A DNA stretch of 64,000 nt from Nostoc sp. NMS8 (GTDB lineage Bacteria > Cyanobacteriota > Cyanobacteriia > Cyanobacteriales > Nostocaceae), in contig NZ_JABXKK010000096.1 of assembly GCF_017115045.1 (NCBI RefSeq), positions 79,993 through 143,992 of the forward strand, read 5' to 3'. The notes beneath the pieces were generated by a model, which worked only from the letters and a program-made list of their open reading frames with translations, ran no database searches and was not told the DNA's origin. Of the stretch, positions 33,508 through 41,924 are shown in pieces. Every line of letters begins with the position of its first letter. Positions within the stretch are counted from its first letter, which is position 1. Made by a program: the position numbers and the translations under genes.

Positions 33508-33660
33508 TGAAAAAATACTAATATTTAAGCCTCTAACAAAGCTTCCTGACAAAGGCTCCATCAATCGAATGAATCCAAAGGTTTGGTTAAAAACCGCTTG
33601 AAACCATCATTTACTTTCTCGTAAAGCAACTTCGACACGTTGTAATTTTTTCACTTTCGT
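33508..33660 (-). pseudogene. Decayed PAS-domain sensor kinase fragment
   Basis: The minus-strand frame reads KKLQRVEVALRESK, a TGA, then WFQAVFNQTFGFIRLMEP. This fits the common cyanobacterial kinase linker and PAS start (ALRESEERFQA(I/V)FNQTFxFIGLM). Just after, a +1 frame gives EALLEA where a PAS domain would read GTLLEAN. One stop and one frameshift within 50 codons mark a dead gene. The remaining 33661-33955 region is promoter sequence for the next gene. Confidence 0.55.
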
Positions 33661-33955
33661 AATCTTTTTTTAAAGTTGTATACAAAATAATACTATATGG
33701 AACATAGCAACTCAAAGCTGAATTATAAGTAGGGAGTAGCAATTTGGCATTCGTTTCAATATTTCATACTTTTTATGTAAGTATCTATATATCTTCAGCT
33801 AGATTTGTCCTCTATCTAAATGTAAAATTTTCGGGTATTTATTATTTCTATCGGTGGATGCAGACGGGTTGAAATATCATCTATCTTTAGTTTGGGATAA
33901 TAAGAGAGAGAAGTTACAAAAGGTAATATTTTGAAAGGTTGCAAACAACACAATA

Positions 33956-34690
33956 GTGAGTGTAGCGATGAATGAAATTAGTATTATTTTAATTGAAGAT
34001 CATGATTTAACACGAATGGGACTACGAGCAGCATTACAGTCTCACAGTGCATTAAAAGTAATTGGCGAAGCGGCAAATGCTACCCAAGGATTAAAACTTT
34101 TAGAAACGGCAAAGCCAGACGTAGCGGTTGTAGATATTGGCTTGCCTGATATGGATGGCATCGAACTCACTCGTAAATTCAGACGCTATCAGACGGAAAC
34201 TGGGCAATCAAATACGAAGATTCTTATCTTGACAATGGATCATACAGAGGATGCTGTACTAGCAGCCTTTGCCGCTGGTGCTGATTCTTATTACATGAAA
34301 GAAACCAGCATCAGTAAATTAACTGAGGCGATCCAAGCAACTCACGGCGGGAACTCTTGGATTGATCCGGCAATTGCCAACGTGGTACTGCGGAAGATGC
34401 GCCAAGGTATTCCTGGAGAAAGTCAAGGTTCTGACAAGCCGAAAACTGTAAAAATTGAGGCACTGGCATCAGAATATGAGCAAGTTTTAGAAACATATCC
34501 CCTAACTCAACGGGAATTGGAAATACTAGAGTTGATTGTAGGTGGGTGTAGCAATGGGCAAATTGCCGAGAAACTCTACATTACAGTTGGTACTGTAAAA
34601 ACCCATGTTCGCAATATTCTAAATAAACTGTGTGCTGACGATCGTACACAAGCTGCTGTGAGAGCCTTACGTTCTGGGTTGGTAGCATGA
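33956..34690 (+). CDS. NarL/LuxR-family response regulator
   Basis: 244 residues: receiver domain with IILIEDHDLTRMGLRAAL, phospho-acceptor Asp in VAVVDIGLPDMDG and the Lys of YYMKETS; then a linker and a LuxR-type helix-turn-helix (LTQRELEILELIVGGCSNGQ and GTVKTHVRNILNKLC). It is a cytoplasmic DNA-binding regulator controlled by phosphorylation. GTG 33956 starts the frame, and ATG 33968 is also possible. No kinase is directly adjacent on this strand; the kinase pair about 1 kb upstream is divergent and could be its partner. Confidence 0.92.
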   Translation: MSVAMNEISIILIEDHDLTRMGLRAALQSHSALKVIGEAANATQGLKLLETAKPDVAVVDIGLPDMDGIELTRKFRRYQTETGQSNTKILILTMDHTEDAVLAAFAAGADSYYMKETSISKLTEAIQATHGGNSWIDPAIANVVLRKMRQGIPGESQGSDKPKTVKIEALASEYEQVLETYPLTQRELEILELIVGGCSNGQIAEKLYITVGTVKTHVRNILNKLCADDRTQAAVRALRSGLVA

Positions 34691-34750
34691 GGAGTGGTGA
34701 GTACTGAGTTAAGAGTTAGGAATTTTATTTCCCCTTTCTCCAATTCCCAT

Positions 34751-36100
34751 TCAAAATCGTTCCTGTAAACATTCTGCAATACGTAGTGCGGCTCCTGGTT
34801 TACCCATGCGTCGCCCACCATTTTCGGCAATAATTTGTAAAATATCAGGATCTTTGAAGAGAGACTGTACAACCTTGGCAATTTCTGCTGGGTGATCAAT
34901 TAAAATCAAGGATGAGCCGAGAAGACGACTTTGAGCTTCAGCAAAGGCAGGGTTATACTGCGGCCCATTACCGGGAATCGCGATCGCAGGTTTCCCTAAA
35001 CCGATAAACTGTTCTGTGGCTGTACCTGCCATTGCGATCGCTATATCTCCCAAATGCAAGCAATCATTATAGGCTTGTTGTGTCAAGAATAAATAAGCAT
35101 TTCTTTGTTTAAATGTCAAGGCATTTGGATCGGAGATTTGGATCGGAGATGCTGATTCAGTGCGCCAGCCTTGAGATTGCACACTTTGGGATAAAATATT
35201 AGAGTCTAACCCAGGAGCGATCGCACCTAAAAATACCACTATTTTAGAAGTATAAAAGATCGAATCTCTCTCCTGAAAACTTGCCATCAATGCAGATACG
35301 GCAATCATAATAGTTTCCCAGTTAGTATATGCCTCTGGCGGGCGAGAACCAGGAAGAAGAGTTACTACAAAAGGTCTAACTATTTCTCGCTGTTGGACAT
35401 CTTGACTATAAAATTGTTGGCGTGAAAACGTTGGTTCTAAACCATCCATCATGGGATTACCCAAACTAAAAGCTGGAATTGGCCATTGTTTTAATGTTTC
35501 CGTCGTCAACCCATCTCTAGGAAACACCGCCTTACAACGGCGACGACTCATTAACCAGCGTTCCCAAGGATGATAAACTGAACCGGAAAAGTTTTCCCAA
35601 CGCGCATTTTTAGATTTCCGTGGCAATAATCCAGCTTCATCCCGCACATAATATTCAGATTTCGCCGTACCGACAAAAGCATAATTAGCGCCACTGAAAG
35701 TTGCAAACAACAAGGGGACAATATCTCCCACTGCTAAAATTGCTCTTTTATTACCTAATTTTTTTTGAGAACTTACCCAACGGCGGACAGCTTTAATCTG
35801 GCTGAGAGTCAGTTGCAATAAACCACCGCGTACATCCCGCGCTAATTGACGACCATCCATATAAATAAAGCCGCCAGAAGGCATATTAAGGACTGAACCG
35901 ATAAAGGGGATATCCAACTGTTCATAAGCACGTCCTTCGCCCACCAAAGGTAAAGCAAATATCTGTGGTGGGTTTGGTTGTCGTTGGAGTTCTTGCAAAA
36001 TCCGAACTGCAATCATATCTTCCCCATGACCGTTACTTAATACAAGTAACCGCAAAGGAGGGGAGTTAGAAGCTAGAGATGACCGAGATACATTACTCAT
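34751..36100 (-). CDS. LpxB-related glycosyltransferase-like protein
   Basis: The 449 residues match the cyanobacterial lipid-A-disaccharide-synthase-related family: LLVLSNGHGEDMIAVRILQE at the N-terminus, AVGDIVPLLFATFSGANYAFV, VVTLLPGSRPPEAYTNWE in the middle, and a C-terminal GDIAIAMAGTATEQFIGLGK with GNGPQYNPAFA, the nucleotide-sugar side of a GT-B fold. True LpxB acts in lipid A synthesis; this is a separate paralogous group whose product is unknown. It is monocistronic and convergent to the response regulator gene. Confidence 0.82.
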   Translation of the reverse strand: MSNVSRSSLASNSPPLRLLVLSNGHGEDMIAVRILQELQRQPNPPQIFALPLVGEGRAYEQLDIPFIGSVLNMPSGGFIYMDGRQLARDVRGGLLQLTLSQIKAVRRWVSSQKKLGNKRAILAVGDIVPLLFATFSGANYAFVGTAKSEYYVRDEAGLLPRKSKNARWENFSGSVYHPWERWLMSRRRCKAVFPRDGLTTETLKQWPIPAFSLGNPMMDGLEPTFSRQQFYSQDVQQREIVRPFVVTLLPGSRPPEAYTNWETIMIAVSALMASFQERDSIFYTSKIVVFLGAIAPGLDSNILSQSVQSQGWRTESASPIQISDPNALTFKQRNAYLFLTQQAYNDCLHLGDIAIAMAGTATEQFIGLGKPAIAIPGNGPQYNPAFAEAQSRLLGSSLILIDHPAEIAKVVQSLFKDPDILQIIAENGGRRMGKPGAALRIAECLQERF

Positions 36101-36342
36101 AGAAACAAAATATCAAAATTAACTGTCTGTTTAGCTAAGAGGTATAAATAGGGAAATCGACGAAGCAGCTGGAAGTTAGTATTATCCCTATTTCTTTACT
36201 TCCCTACAACTAATACCAATTTTGGATAGGAATGTAATTGTTTGAAATTCCTCGAACAGCCTTTTGGTCAATACTTTTAATCAAAAATCTAAAATCTAAA
36301 ATCCAAGATTAGTATAACTCCCAGTTAATTAGGTTAAATATT

Positions 36343-38385
36343 ATGCGAGTTTCTGCTACTGCAATTTTTACTTTAGCTACTTTAGCTGCTGCCAATGTCA
36401 CCCAACAAGCAACGGCTGCACCCGCTAAAACCGTTACCCCAACTGCAAAAGCCGGTAACTTGATAGTGCCGATAATTGAAGAAACTCCCGCACGAGTAGA
36501 GACAATTGCTTCCCCAGAAACTATAGTTGCACAACAATTTTCCCAAAATCCCGTCATCGTGCAAACGGGTGCAAACAAAAATTCTCCAGTAGTCTTACAG
36601 GGTAATTCACCAGTAACACTCCCCTTCATATCTTCATCCCCCGCTACTGAAAGTAATTTAGTAGTCACAGCTACAGATGTACAGGTAGTGGGAGTCAATC
36701 AAGAATTGCAGCAAATCATTCGTAAAGTCATTAAAACCCAAGCTGGTGGGGAAACTAGTCAAAACCAGTTACAAAAAGATGTCGCAGCAATTTTAGATAC
36801 AGGTTTATTTAGCAATGTCAGTGTGAATAGCCGCAGCACACCCTCTGGATTGAATGTAGTTTATCAAGTGCAACCGGTGATTGTGCGTTCCCTGCAATTA
36901 TCTGGTGCTAAAGTCCTTACTTACCAAATAGCTCAACAAAGTTTGCAATCTCAGATAGGAACCACCATCAGTCCGGCGGGACTGCAACAATCAGTAGCAC
37001 AAATTAACAAGTGGTACACCGATAATGGTTATAACTTGGCGCGGGTACTATCAATTAAACCCAATCCTCAAGGAATTCTCACCGTAAATGTCGCTGAAGG
37101 TTTGGTGGGTGATATCAAATTTCGCTTTGTCAACGATGAGGGTAAAACCGTTGATAGCAAGGGTAATCCCGTCGGCAGACGCACTAAACCAGATTTTCTG
37201 CAACAGCAACTCAAGCTGAAACCTGGTCAAATTTTCCAAGAAAATGTCGTCAAGCAAGATATACAACAGCTATATCGTACTGGTTTATTTGAGCAGGTGA
37301 ATGTTGCCTTAGAAGGAGATGCGACAAAACTTGATTTAGTCTACCAACTTAAAGAAACTGGGGCGCGTGGTGTTAACTTGGGTGGTAGTTACAATGCCGA
37401 TCAGGGTTTAGTAGGTACAATCAGCTATCAGGATCAGAATGTCGGCGGTGTTAATGATACTTTAGGTGTGAATGTTGGTGTCAGTAGTCGAGACTTGCAG
37501 TTTAATACCAAATTTACCAGTCCCTATCGGACAACTAACCCCGATCGCTTGGGATACACTGTAAATGGTTTTCGTAGTCAAGAACTTTCGGAAACCTTTG
37601 ATGACAAGATTAAGCTAGCCAATGGCGATAAAGTGCGAGAAGGTAAAATTGGCGGTGGTGTTAGCTTGCTACGACCAATTGACGACTGGAATACCTCATT
37701 AGGATTAAACTATACTCGAACCAGTATTCGCGATCGCCAAGGTAATATTACCCCAACTGATGCTCAGGGTAATCCCCTCTCTGCCAGTGGCACTGGTATT
37801 GACGACCTAACAACCGTATCCTTCACCGCCACCAAAGACAAACGAGATAATCCCCTCAATCCAACTCAAGGTTCCGTTCTTAGTCTGAGTACAGAACAAT
37901 CTATACCTATCGGCGAAGGTAATATTTCCCTCAATCGCCTCAAAGCCAATTACAGCCAGTATTTACCAGTGCAGTTATTTAACAGCAAACAGCCACAAGT
38001 ATTTGCAGTGAATGTGCAAGCTGGTACCGTCATTGGGAATTTACCGCCTTACGAAAGCTTTAACTTGGGTGGTTCCAATTCAGTGCGCGGTTACGATTCT
38101 GGAGAGGTTGGGAGTGGTCGCAGTTATGTGTTGGCTTCGGCAGAATATCGTTTTCCTGTCTTACCAATCGTAGGCGGTGTATTGTTTGCCGACTTCGCCT
38201 CAGACTTAGGCTCAGGTGATACTGTATTAGGAGATCCTGCGGGTGTGCGGGATAAACCAGGTTATGGTTTTGGTTATGGGGCGGGAGTGCGATTAAATTC
38301 ACCACTAGGCTTAATTCGGGCTGACTATGGTATTAATGACCAGGGAGAAAGCAAAGTACATCTAGGTATCGGGCAGCGATTTTAA
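36343..38385 (+). CDS. Omp85/BamA-family outer membrane protein
   Basis: 680 residues with a signal peptide (MRVSATAIFTLATLAAANVT, cut near TAAPA). A low-complexity Thr/Pro/Val region leads to three POTRA domains (about 105-185, 185-270 and 275-345; for example ILDTGLFSNVSVNSR and LYRTGLFEQVNVALEGD). A 16-strand beta barrel follows, with the lid motif SVRGYDSGEVG near 580 and the C-terminal phenylalanine signal HLGIGQRF. It inserts or transports proteins at the outer membrane, like cyanobacterial Toc75 relatives. It stands divergent to the LpxB-like gene. Several paralogues are expected in Nostoc. Confidence 0.9.
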   Translation: MRVSATAIFTLATLAAANVTQQATAAPAKTVTPTAKAGNLIVPIIEETPARVETIASPETIVAQQFSQNPVIVQTGANKNSPVVLQGNSPVTLPFISSSPATESNLVVTATDVQVVGVNQELQQIIRKVIKTQAGGETSQNQLQKDVAAILDTGLFSNVSVNSRSTPSGLNVVYQVQPVIVRSLQLSGAKVLTYQIAQQSLQSQIGTTISPAGLQQSVAQINKWYTDNGYNLARVLSIKPNPQGILTVNVAEGLVGDIKFRFVNDEGKTVDSKGNPVGRRTKPDFLQQQLKLKPGQIFQENVVKQDIQQLYRTGLFEQVNVALEGDATKLDLVYQLKETGARGVNLGGSYNADQGLVGTISYQDQNVGGVNDTLGVNVGVSSRDLQFNTKFTSPYRTTNPDRLGYTVNGFRSQELSETFDDKIKLANGDKVREGKIGGGVSLLRPIDDWNTSLGLNYTRTSIRDRQGNITPTDAQGNPLSASGTGIDDLTTVSFTATKDKRDNPLNPTQGSVLSLSTEQSIPIGEGNISLNRLKANYSQYLPVQLFNSKQPQVFAVNVQAGTVIGNLPPYESFNLGGSNSVRGYDSGEVGSGRSYVLASAEYRFPVLPIVGGVLFADFASDLGSGDTVLGDPAGVRDKPGYGFGYGAGVRLNSPLGLIRADYGINDQGESKVHLGIGQRF

Positions 38386-38443
38386 TTTGAGTTCAAGCAT
38401 TGCTGATAGGTTATATCCAAAAATTTATGCATTATCCATAACC

Positions 38444-38597
38444 CAATACAGTTCAGAATGAGCAACAAAACACTTGTCTTGACGGCGATTTATCGCGTCT
38501 CAAAAACCCAAAATTATTGCCAGTAGCCCTTAACCCAAGCGTATTGATTCATAACCCTTGTAGAGACGTAGCACTGCTATCTCTCTACAAGGGTTAT
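38444..38597 (+). repeat. Interspersed repeat copy plus 16-bp palindrome
   Basis: 38444-38533 repeats the element found next to the terD remnant (CAATACAGTTCAG to CCAGTAGCCCTTAA). At 38551-38597, ATAACCCTTGTAGAGA is followed by its exact inverse TCTCTACAAGGGTTAT around GACGTAGCACTGCTA. The core GTAGAGACGTAGCA is also the centre of the two MITEs near 2.7 and 4.0 kb. It fills most of the gap after the BamA gene. Confidence 0.75.
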
Positions 38598-38750
38598 TGA
38601 GATAGATTTAATGTGATATCTTAATAATTCTGTTCAAAATCTAGGGTTTTCCGTAGTGAAAATTCTATAATCATTCTCTCATCTTATTTGCCTACATGAG
38701 ATAATTTCCTATTAACTGTTTAACATAGAGAAAATTAGCTCAATATTTGT

Positions 38751-39482
38751 ATGCAGCAAGTATCAATCGACAATGTGGAGTTCCCAATTCATCTCAATGC
38801 GAAAACAATTGCTCGACGTTTAAGTGTCACAGTTATGTGCCTCACCTTCGCAGGCGTTCTAAGTGGCTATTTCTGGCTTTTGAAGTTTCCCTTCCCAGCT
38901 ACCCAATGGTTTTACGAACTATTTAGCCTAGATGGAGAATTGAATATTCCTGCCTGGTATTCTTCATGCACTCTATTATTTTGTTCGGGATTACTTAAAA
39001 TAATTAGCGCTATTAAGACGAAAGACCGTTATTTTGTTTACTGGAAAACTCTATATTTGATATTTTTCTATTTGAGTTTGGACGAAGCATTTAGTTTTCA
39101 CGAGATTTTGATCATTCCGTCAGTACGAGAATTGCTTCATCTCAATCCTCTATTTTTCCAAACCTGGGTTATCCCTGGTGTTATTTTAGTGGGAGTTTTT
39201 GCATTTAAATATCTAAAATTTTTGCTCCATCTTCCTCCAAAGACTCGGTATTTATTTCTAATTGCCGCAGTTGTTTATGTGAGTGGAGGCTTAGGTATGG
39301 AAATGGTGGGTGGAGTTTTGAGAGTAGATTTTGGACGACGCACTCTCATAACGTTAATTGGCATATTTGTTGAAGAGTTTTTGGAAATGGTCGGAATTGT
39401 AATTTTTATTTATGCGCTGCTAGCTTACCTTAGCAGCTTGAAAGAAAGCATTCAACTAAAAATCTATACATCTGAAAAGTAA
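38751..39482 (+). CDS. Hypothetical polytopic membrane protein with His/Glu motifs
   Basis: 243 residues with about six membrane spans (near 24-44, 66-82, 96-112, 135-155, 163-182 and 205-228). Polar residues sit inside or beside the spans: LDEAFSFHE (about 104-112), GLGMEMVGG (about 181-189) and VEEFLEM (about 205-211). Such acidic and His residues in membrane helices suggest metal or proton binding, but I do not recognise a characterised family. The gene stands alone, with a repeat region upstream. Confidence 0.6.
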   Translation: MQQVSIDNVEFPIHLNAKTIARRLSVTVMCLTFAGVLSGYFWLLKFPFPATQWFYELFSLDGELNIPAWYSSCTLLFCSGLLKIISAIKTKDRYFVYWKTLYLIFFYLSLDEAFSFHEILIIPSVRELLHLNPLFFQTWVIPGVILVGVFAFKYLKFLLHLPPKTRYLFLIAAVVYVSGGLGMEMVGGVLRVDFGRRTLITLIGIFVEEFLEMVGIVIFIYALLAYLSSLKESIQLKIYTSEK

Positions 39483-39677
39483 TATCAAGTCTACGCTTTC
39501 CCAACATCACGCACATCTGGACGCAGAGCGATAAAATCTTGTAGTTAGCCAATTAGGGTACGCAAGTGTCTCGTAGAGAAGCTCAACGTTTGCGGAGCAT
39601 TATCACGTTTTCGTAAGACATTAATTTTTTAAAAGCGCTAATCATACAAAATATCAAAAAATATTATAAGTAATAGT

Positions 39678-41912
39678 ATGGAAAAAAGTGTTATAAATGC
39701 CAGCCTTTCTACCCAAAATCTAACCTTTCGTCCAGGTGATACCCCTGTATCATTTGAGGTAACTGTCAATAATGATAGCGATCGCTTTGTCAATTTTCAG
39801 ATCGAAATTACCGCAGCCGGAGAAACTCGGAATACAGGCTATCGCTGGTATCGACTCGAACCAGAGGTAGCAGCAGCCAAGCCACCCGGTAGTAGTACCA
39901 TCTTCCAAGTTTTTGTATTCAATACACCCATTCCGGGATTTGTCGGTACTGTCAACCTGATGGTAAATATTTTTTCACCGCAATTAGCACAACAGTGCAG
40001 ACTTGTGCTACGCCTGAAAATCGAGCGAGACAACAGACCAACGCATTTAAGTGTAGAATTGCCTGTGCGGGAGTTCCAAGTTTATCCCCGCAATTCTGTA
40101 GATATACCAGTACGAGTGCGGAACTTGGGGCAACAACCGACTGATGTAGTATTACATTTTACAGGTATTGATTCATCTTGGCTAGCTGGCAGTGCAGAAC
40201 GCCGCTTATTCTTAGATCCAGGTGGTTTAGCAGAAGCTACATTCCAATGTCAACCTCCATCTGTAGTGCAAGCACCCAGTCAAAATTACCCTTTTACCAT
40301 TGAAGCTGTTAGTAATAATGGTTATCCAACTAATGCTGAAGGTAATGTTGAAGTTTTACCAGTGGGTTTTATAGACTTTACCACCACAGAAAAGCACCTG
40401 AAAATTCCTAGTAAATCGGCATGGTTGCCTGACTGGAAATCTCATACAGCTTCCTTTGAATTGTTATTTAAAAATGCTAGCAACCTCAACCAGCAAATTA
40501 ATGTCCAGGTGCAGGGTAGAGACTGGCGAAAATGTAGTTTTAAAAAGCTTCCCGAAATTGCCAATCTCCATCTAGGAGAGACAAGTAAAGTCATCCTTGA
40601 TGTTAAAACAAAACGCCCTTGGGTAGGAATCGGCAAAACTTTATTGCTGGAGGTCAAATCGGAATTATCCGACCAACGTTTAGGGAGTACAGACCCAGCC
40701 ACGCAGACATTAGAAGTGGAGACTTCGCCAATTATACCTTTATGGCTACAATTGGTTGCGATCGCACTTTTAGCCGCACTCCTAGCATTAATCTTTCAAC
40801 CCAGAAATGTAATGCATACCCGTTCTGTAAACTCAGTGCGTTTTAGTGGCATTGGTTTATCTGTGGTCAGTGGTTCAGATGATTGCACCTTAAGACTTTG
40901 GAGAATCGGTACTGATAGCTTAGATCCTGATGATACAGTAAAATACACTGGGCAGCCCGTTGCTTGCGATCAAGCACAACAACCCAAAGGTTTAATGGCG
41001 ATTACTGATGACGCGGTAGAAGTCTTACGCTTCATGCCATTACAAAATAATCGTGCGGCTGTTGGTTTAGATAATGGTGTCATTGAACTCAGAGATGTCC
41101 CATCAGGTGCAAAGATTGGCCAACTTCAAGACCTTAAAGATCCTAAAGCAAAAGGCGATCGCGTTTTTGATTTAGCTTTCACCTCAAACTCACTTAACTT
41201 ATTCAGTGGTTATGGCAGTGGTAAAGTGAGACTATGGTCAAGACCAGCGCCTAACAGCGATTTTCTGCCAGAACCGCAAGTTATTGACGTACAAAGTACA
41301 TTGAAACTATCAGGTTTCCAAGTCCGGGCATTAAATCTCAGCCCAGATGCAAAAACTCTCGTAATTGCTGGAAACTTTAAACGTTTCATCTTGTGGCAGT
41401 GGAATCCAAATCAATCTAATAAACAATCTCCCAGTTTATTAGTACAAAATCTAGAAAAACTAGACCCATTAGTTGGGCGTGAAGACTATATCTGGGGATT
41501 GGCTTTTGTTCCTAACTCAACCAGAAAAATCCTCGCAACATCTGATTCTGCGGGCTTCATTACAATTTGGGATTTAAATCAGTGTCAAACTATCAAAAAT
41601 CCGAATCCCCTCGAAAAAGTAAATGAACTTAATTGTTCACCCCTAGACCGTTGGTCAGCCTCAAAAACATCAGTGCGGACTCTCGCATTTAGTGACGATG
41701 GTAGTCTCTTAGTAAGTGGTGGCGATGATGGACGAGTCGTGGTTTGGTACTTAACCTCCGAACAGAAACTCGACAAAACAAAAGCAGCAGAAGGCAAAAC
41801 AATTTACCAAAGCTCTAAAAAAATTAATAGTATCGACTTGAAAACTAATCAAGGAACCATGATTGTGAGTGGTGGTGAAGATTTTCAGGTCAAACTACAT
41901 CGCATCAAATAA
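39678..41912 (+). CDS. Ig-like repeat, single-pass, WD40 protein
   Basis: 744 residues in three parts. Residues 1-350 are three beta-rich domains of COG1470/Ig-like type (FRPGDTPVSFEVTVNNDSDR; NSVDIPVRVRNLGQQPTDVV; ELLFKNASNLNQQINVQVQG). One membrane span follows (about 351-373, PLWLQLVAIALLAALLALIF). Residues 380-744 are WD40 repeats (SVVSGSDDCTLRLWRIG; FSGYGSGKVRLWS; LLVSGGDDGRVVVWYL; IVSGGEDFQVKLHRI). There is no cleaved signal peptide. The next gene starts 12 bases after the stop and shares the N-terminal layout, so they form an operon of paralogues. A scaffold role at the membrane is inference. Confidence 0.75.
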   Translation: MEKSVINASLSTQNLTFRPGDTPVSFEVTVNNDSDRFVNFQIEITAAGETRNTGYRWYRLEPEVAAAKPPGSSTIFQVFVFNTPIPGFVGTVNLMVNIFSPQLAQQCRLVLRLKIERDNRPTHLSVELPVREFQVYPRNSVDIPVRVRNLGQQPTDVVLHFTGIDSSWLAGSAERRLFLDPGGLAEATFQCQPPSVVQAPSQNYPFTIEAVSNNGYPTNAEGNVEVLPVGFIDFTTTEKHLKIPSKSAWLPDWKSHTASFELLFKNASNLNQQINVQVQGRDWRKCSFKKLPEIANLHLGETSKVILDVKTKRPWVGIGKTLLLEVKSELSDQRLGSTDPATQTLEVETSPIIPLWLQLVAIALLAALLALIFQPRNVMHTRSVNSVRFSGIGLSVVSGSDDCTLRLWRIGTDSLDPDDTVKYTGQPVACDQAQQPKGLMAITDDAVEVLRFMPLQNNRAAVGLDNGVIELRDVPSGAKIGQLQDLKDPKAKGDRVFDLAFTSNSLNLFSGYGSGKVRLWSRPAPNSDFLPEPQVIDVQSTLKLSGFQVRALNLSPDAKTLVIAGNFKRFILWQWNPNQSNKQSPSLLVQNLEKLDPLVGREDYIWGLAFVPNSTRKILATSDSAGFITIWDLNQCQTIKNPNPLEKVNELNCSPLDRWSASKTSVRTLAFSDDGSLLVSGGDDGRVVVWYLTSEQKLDKTKAAEGKTIYQSSKKINSIDLKTNQGTMIVSGGEDFQVKLHRIK

Positions 41913-41924
41913 GGAAGTCGATAT

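Noticed and set aside
36309..36698. 129-codon minus-strand ORF at the BamA gene start
   Set aside because: It is a shadow of the low-complexity Thr/Val/Pro region after the BamA signal peptide.
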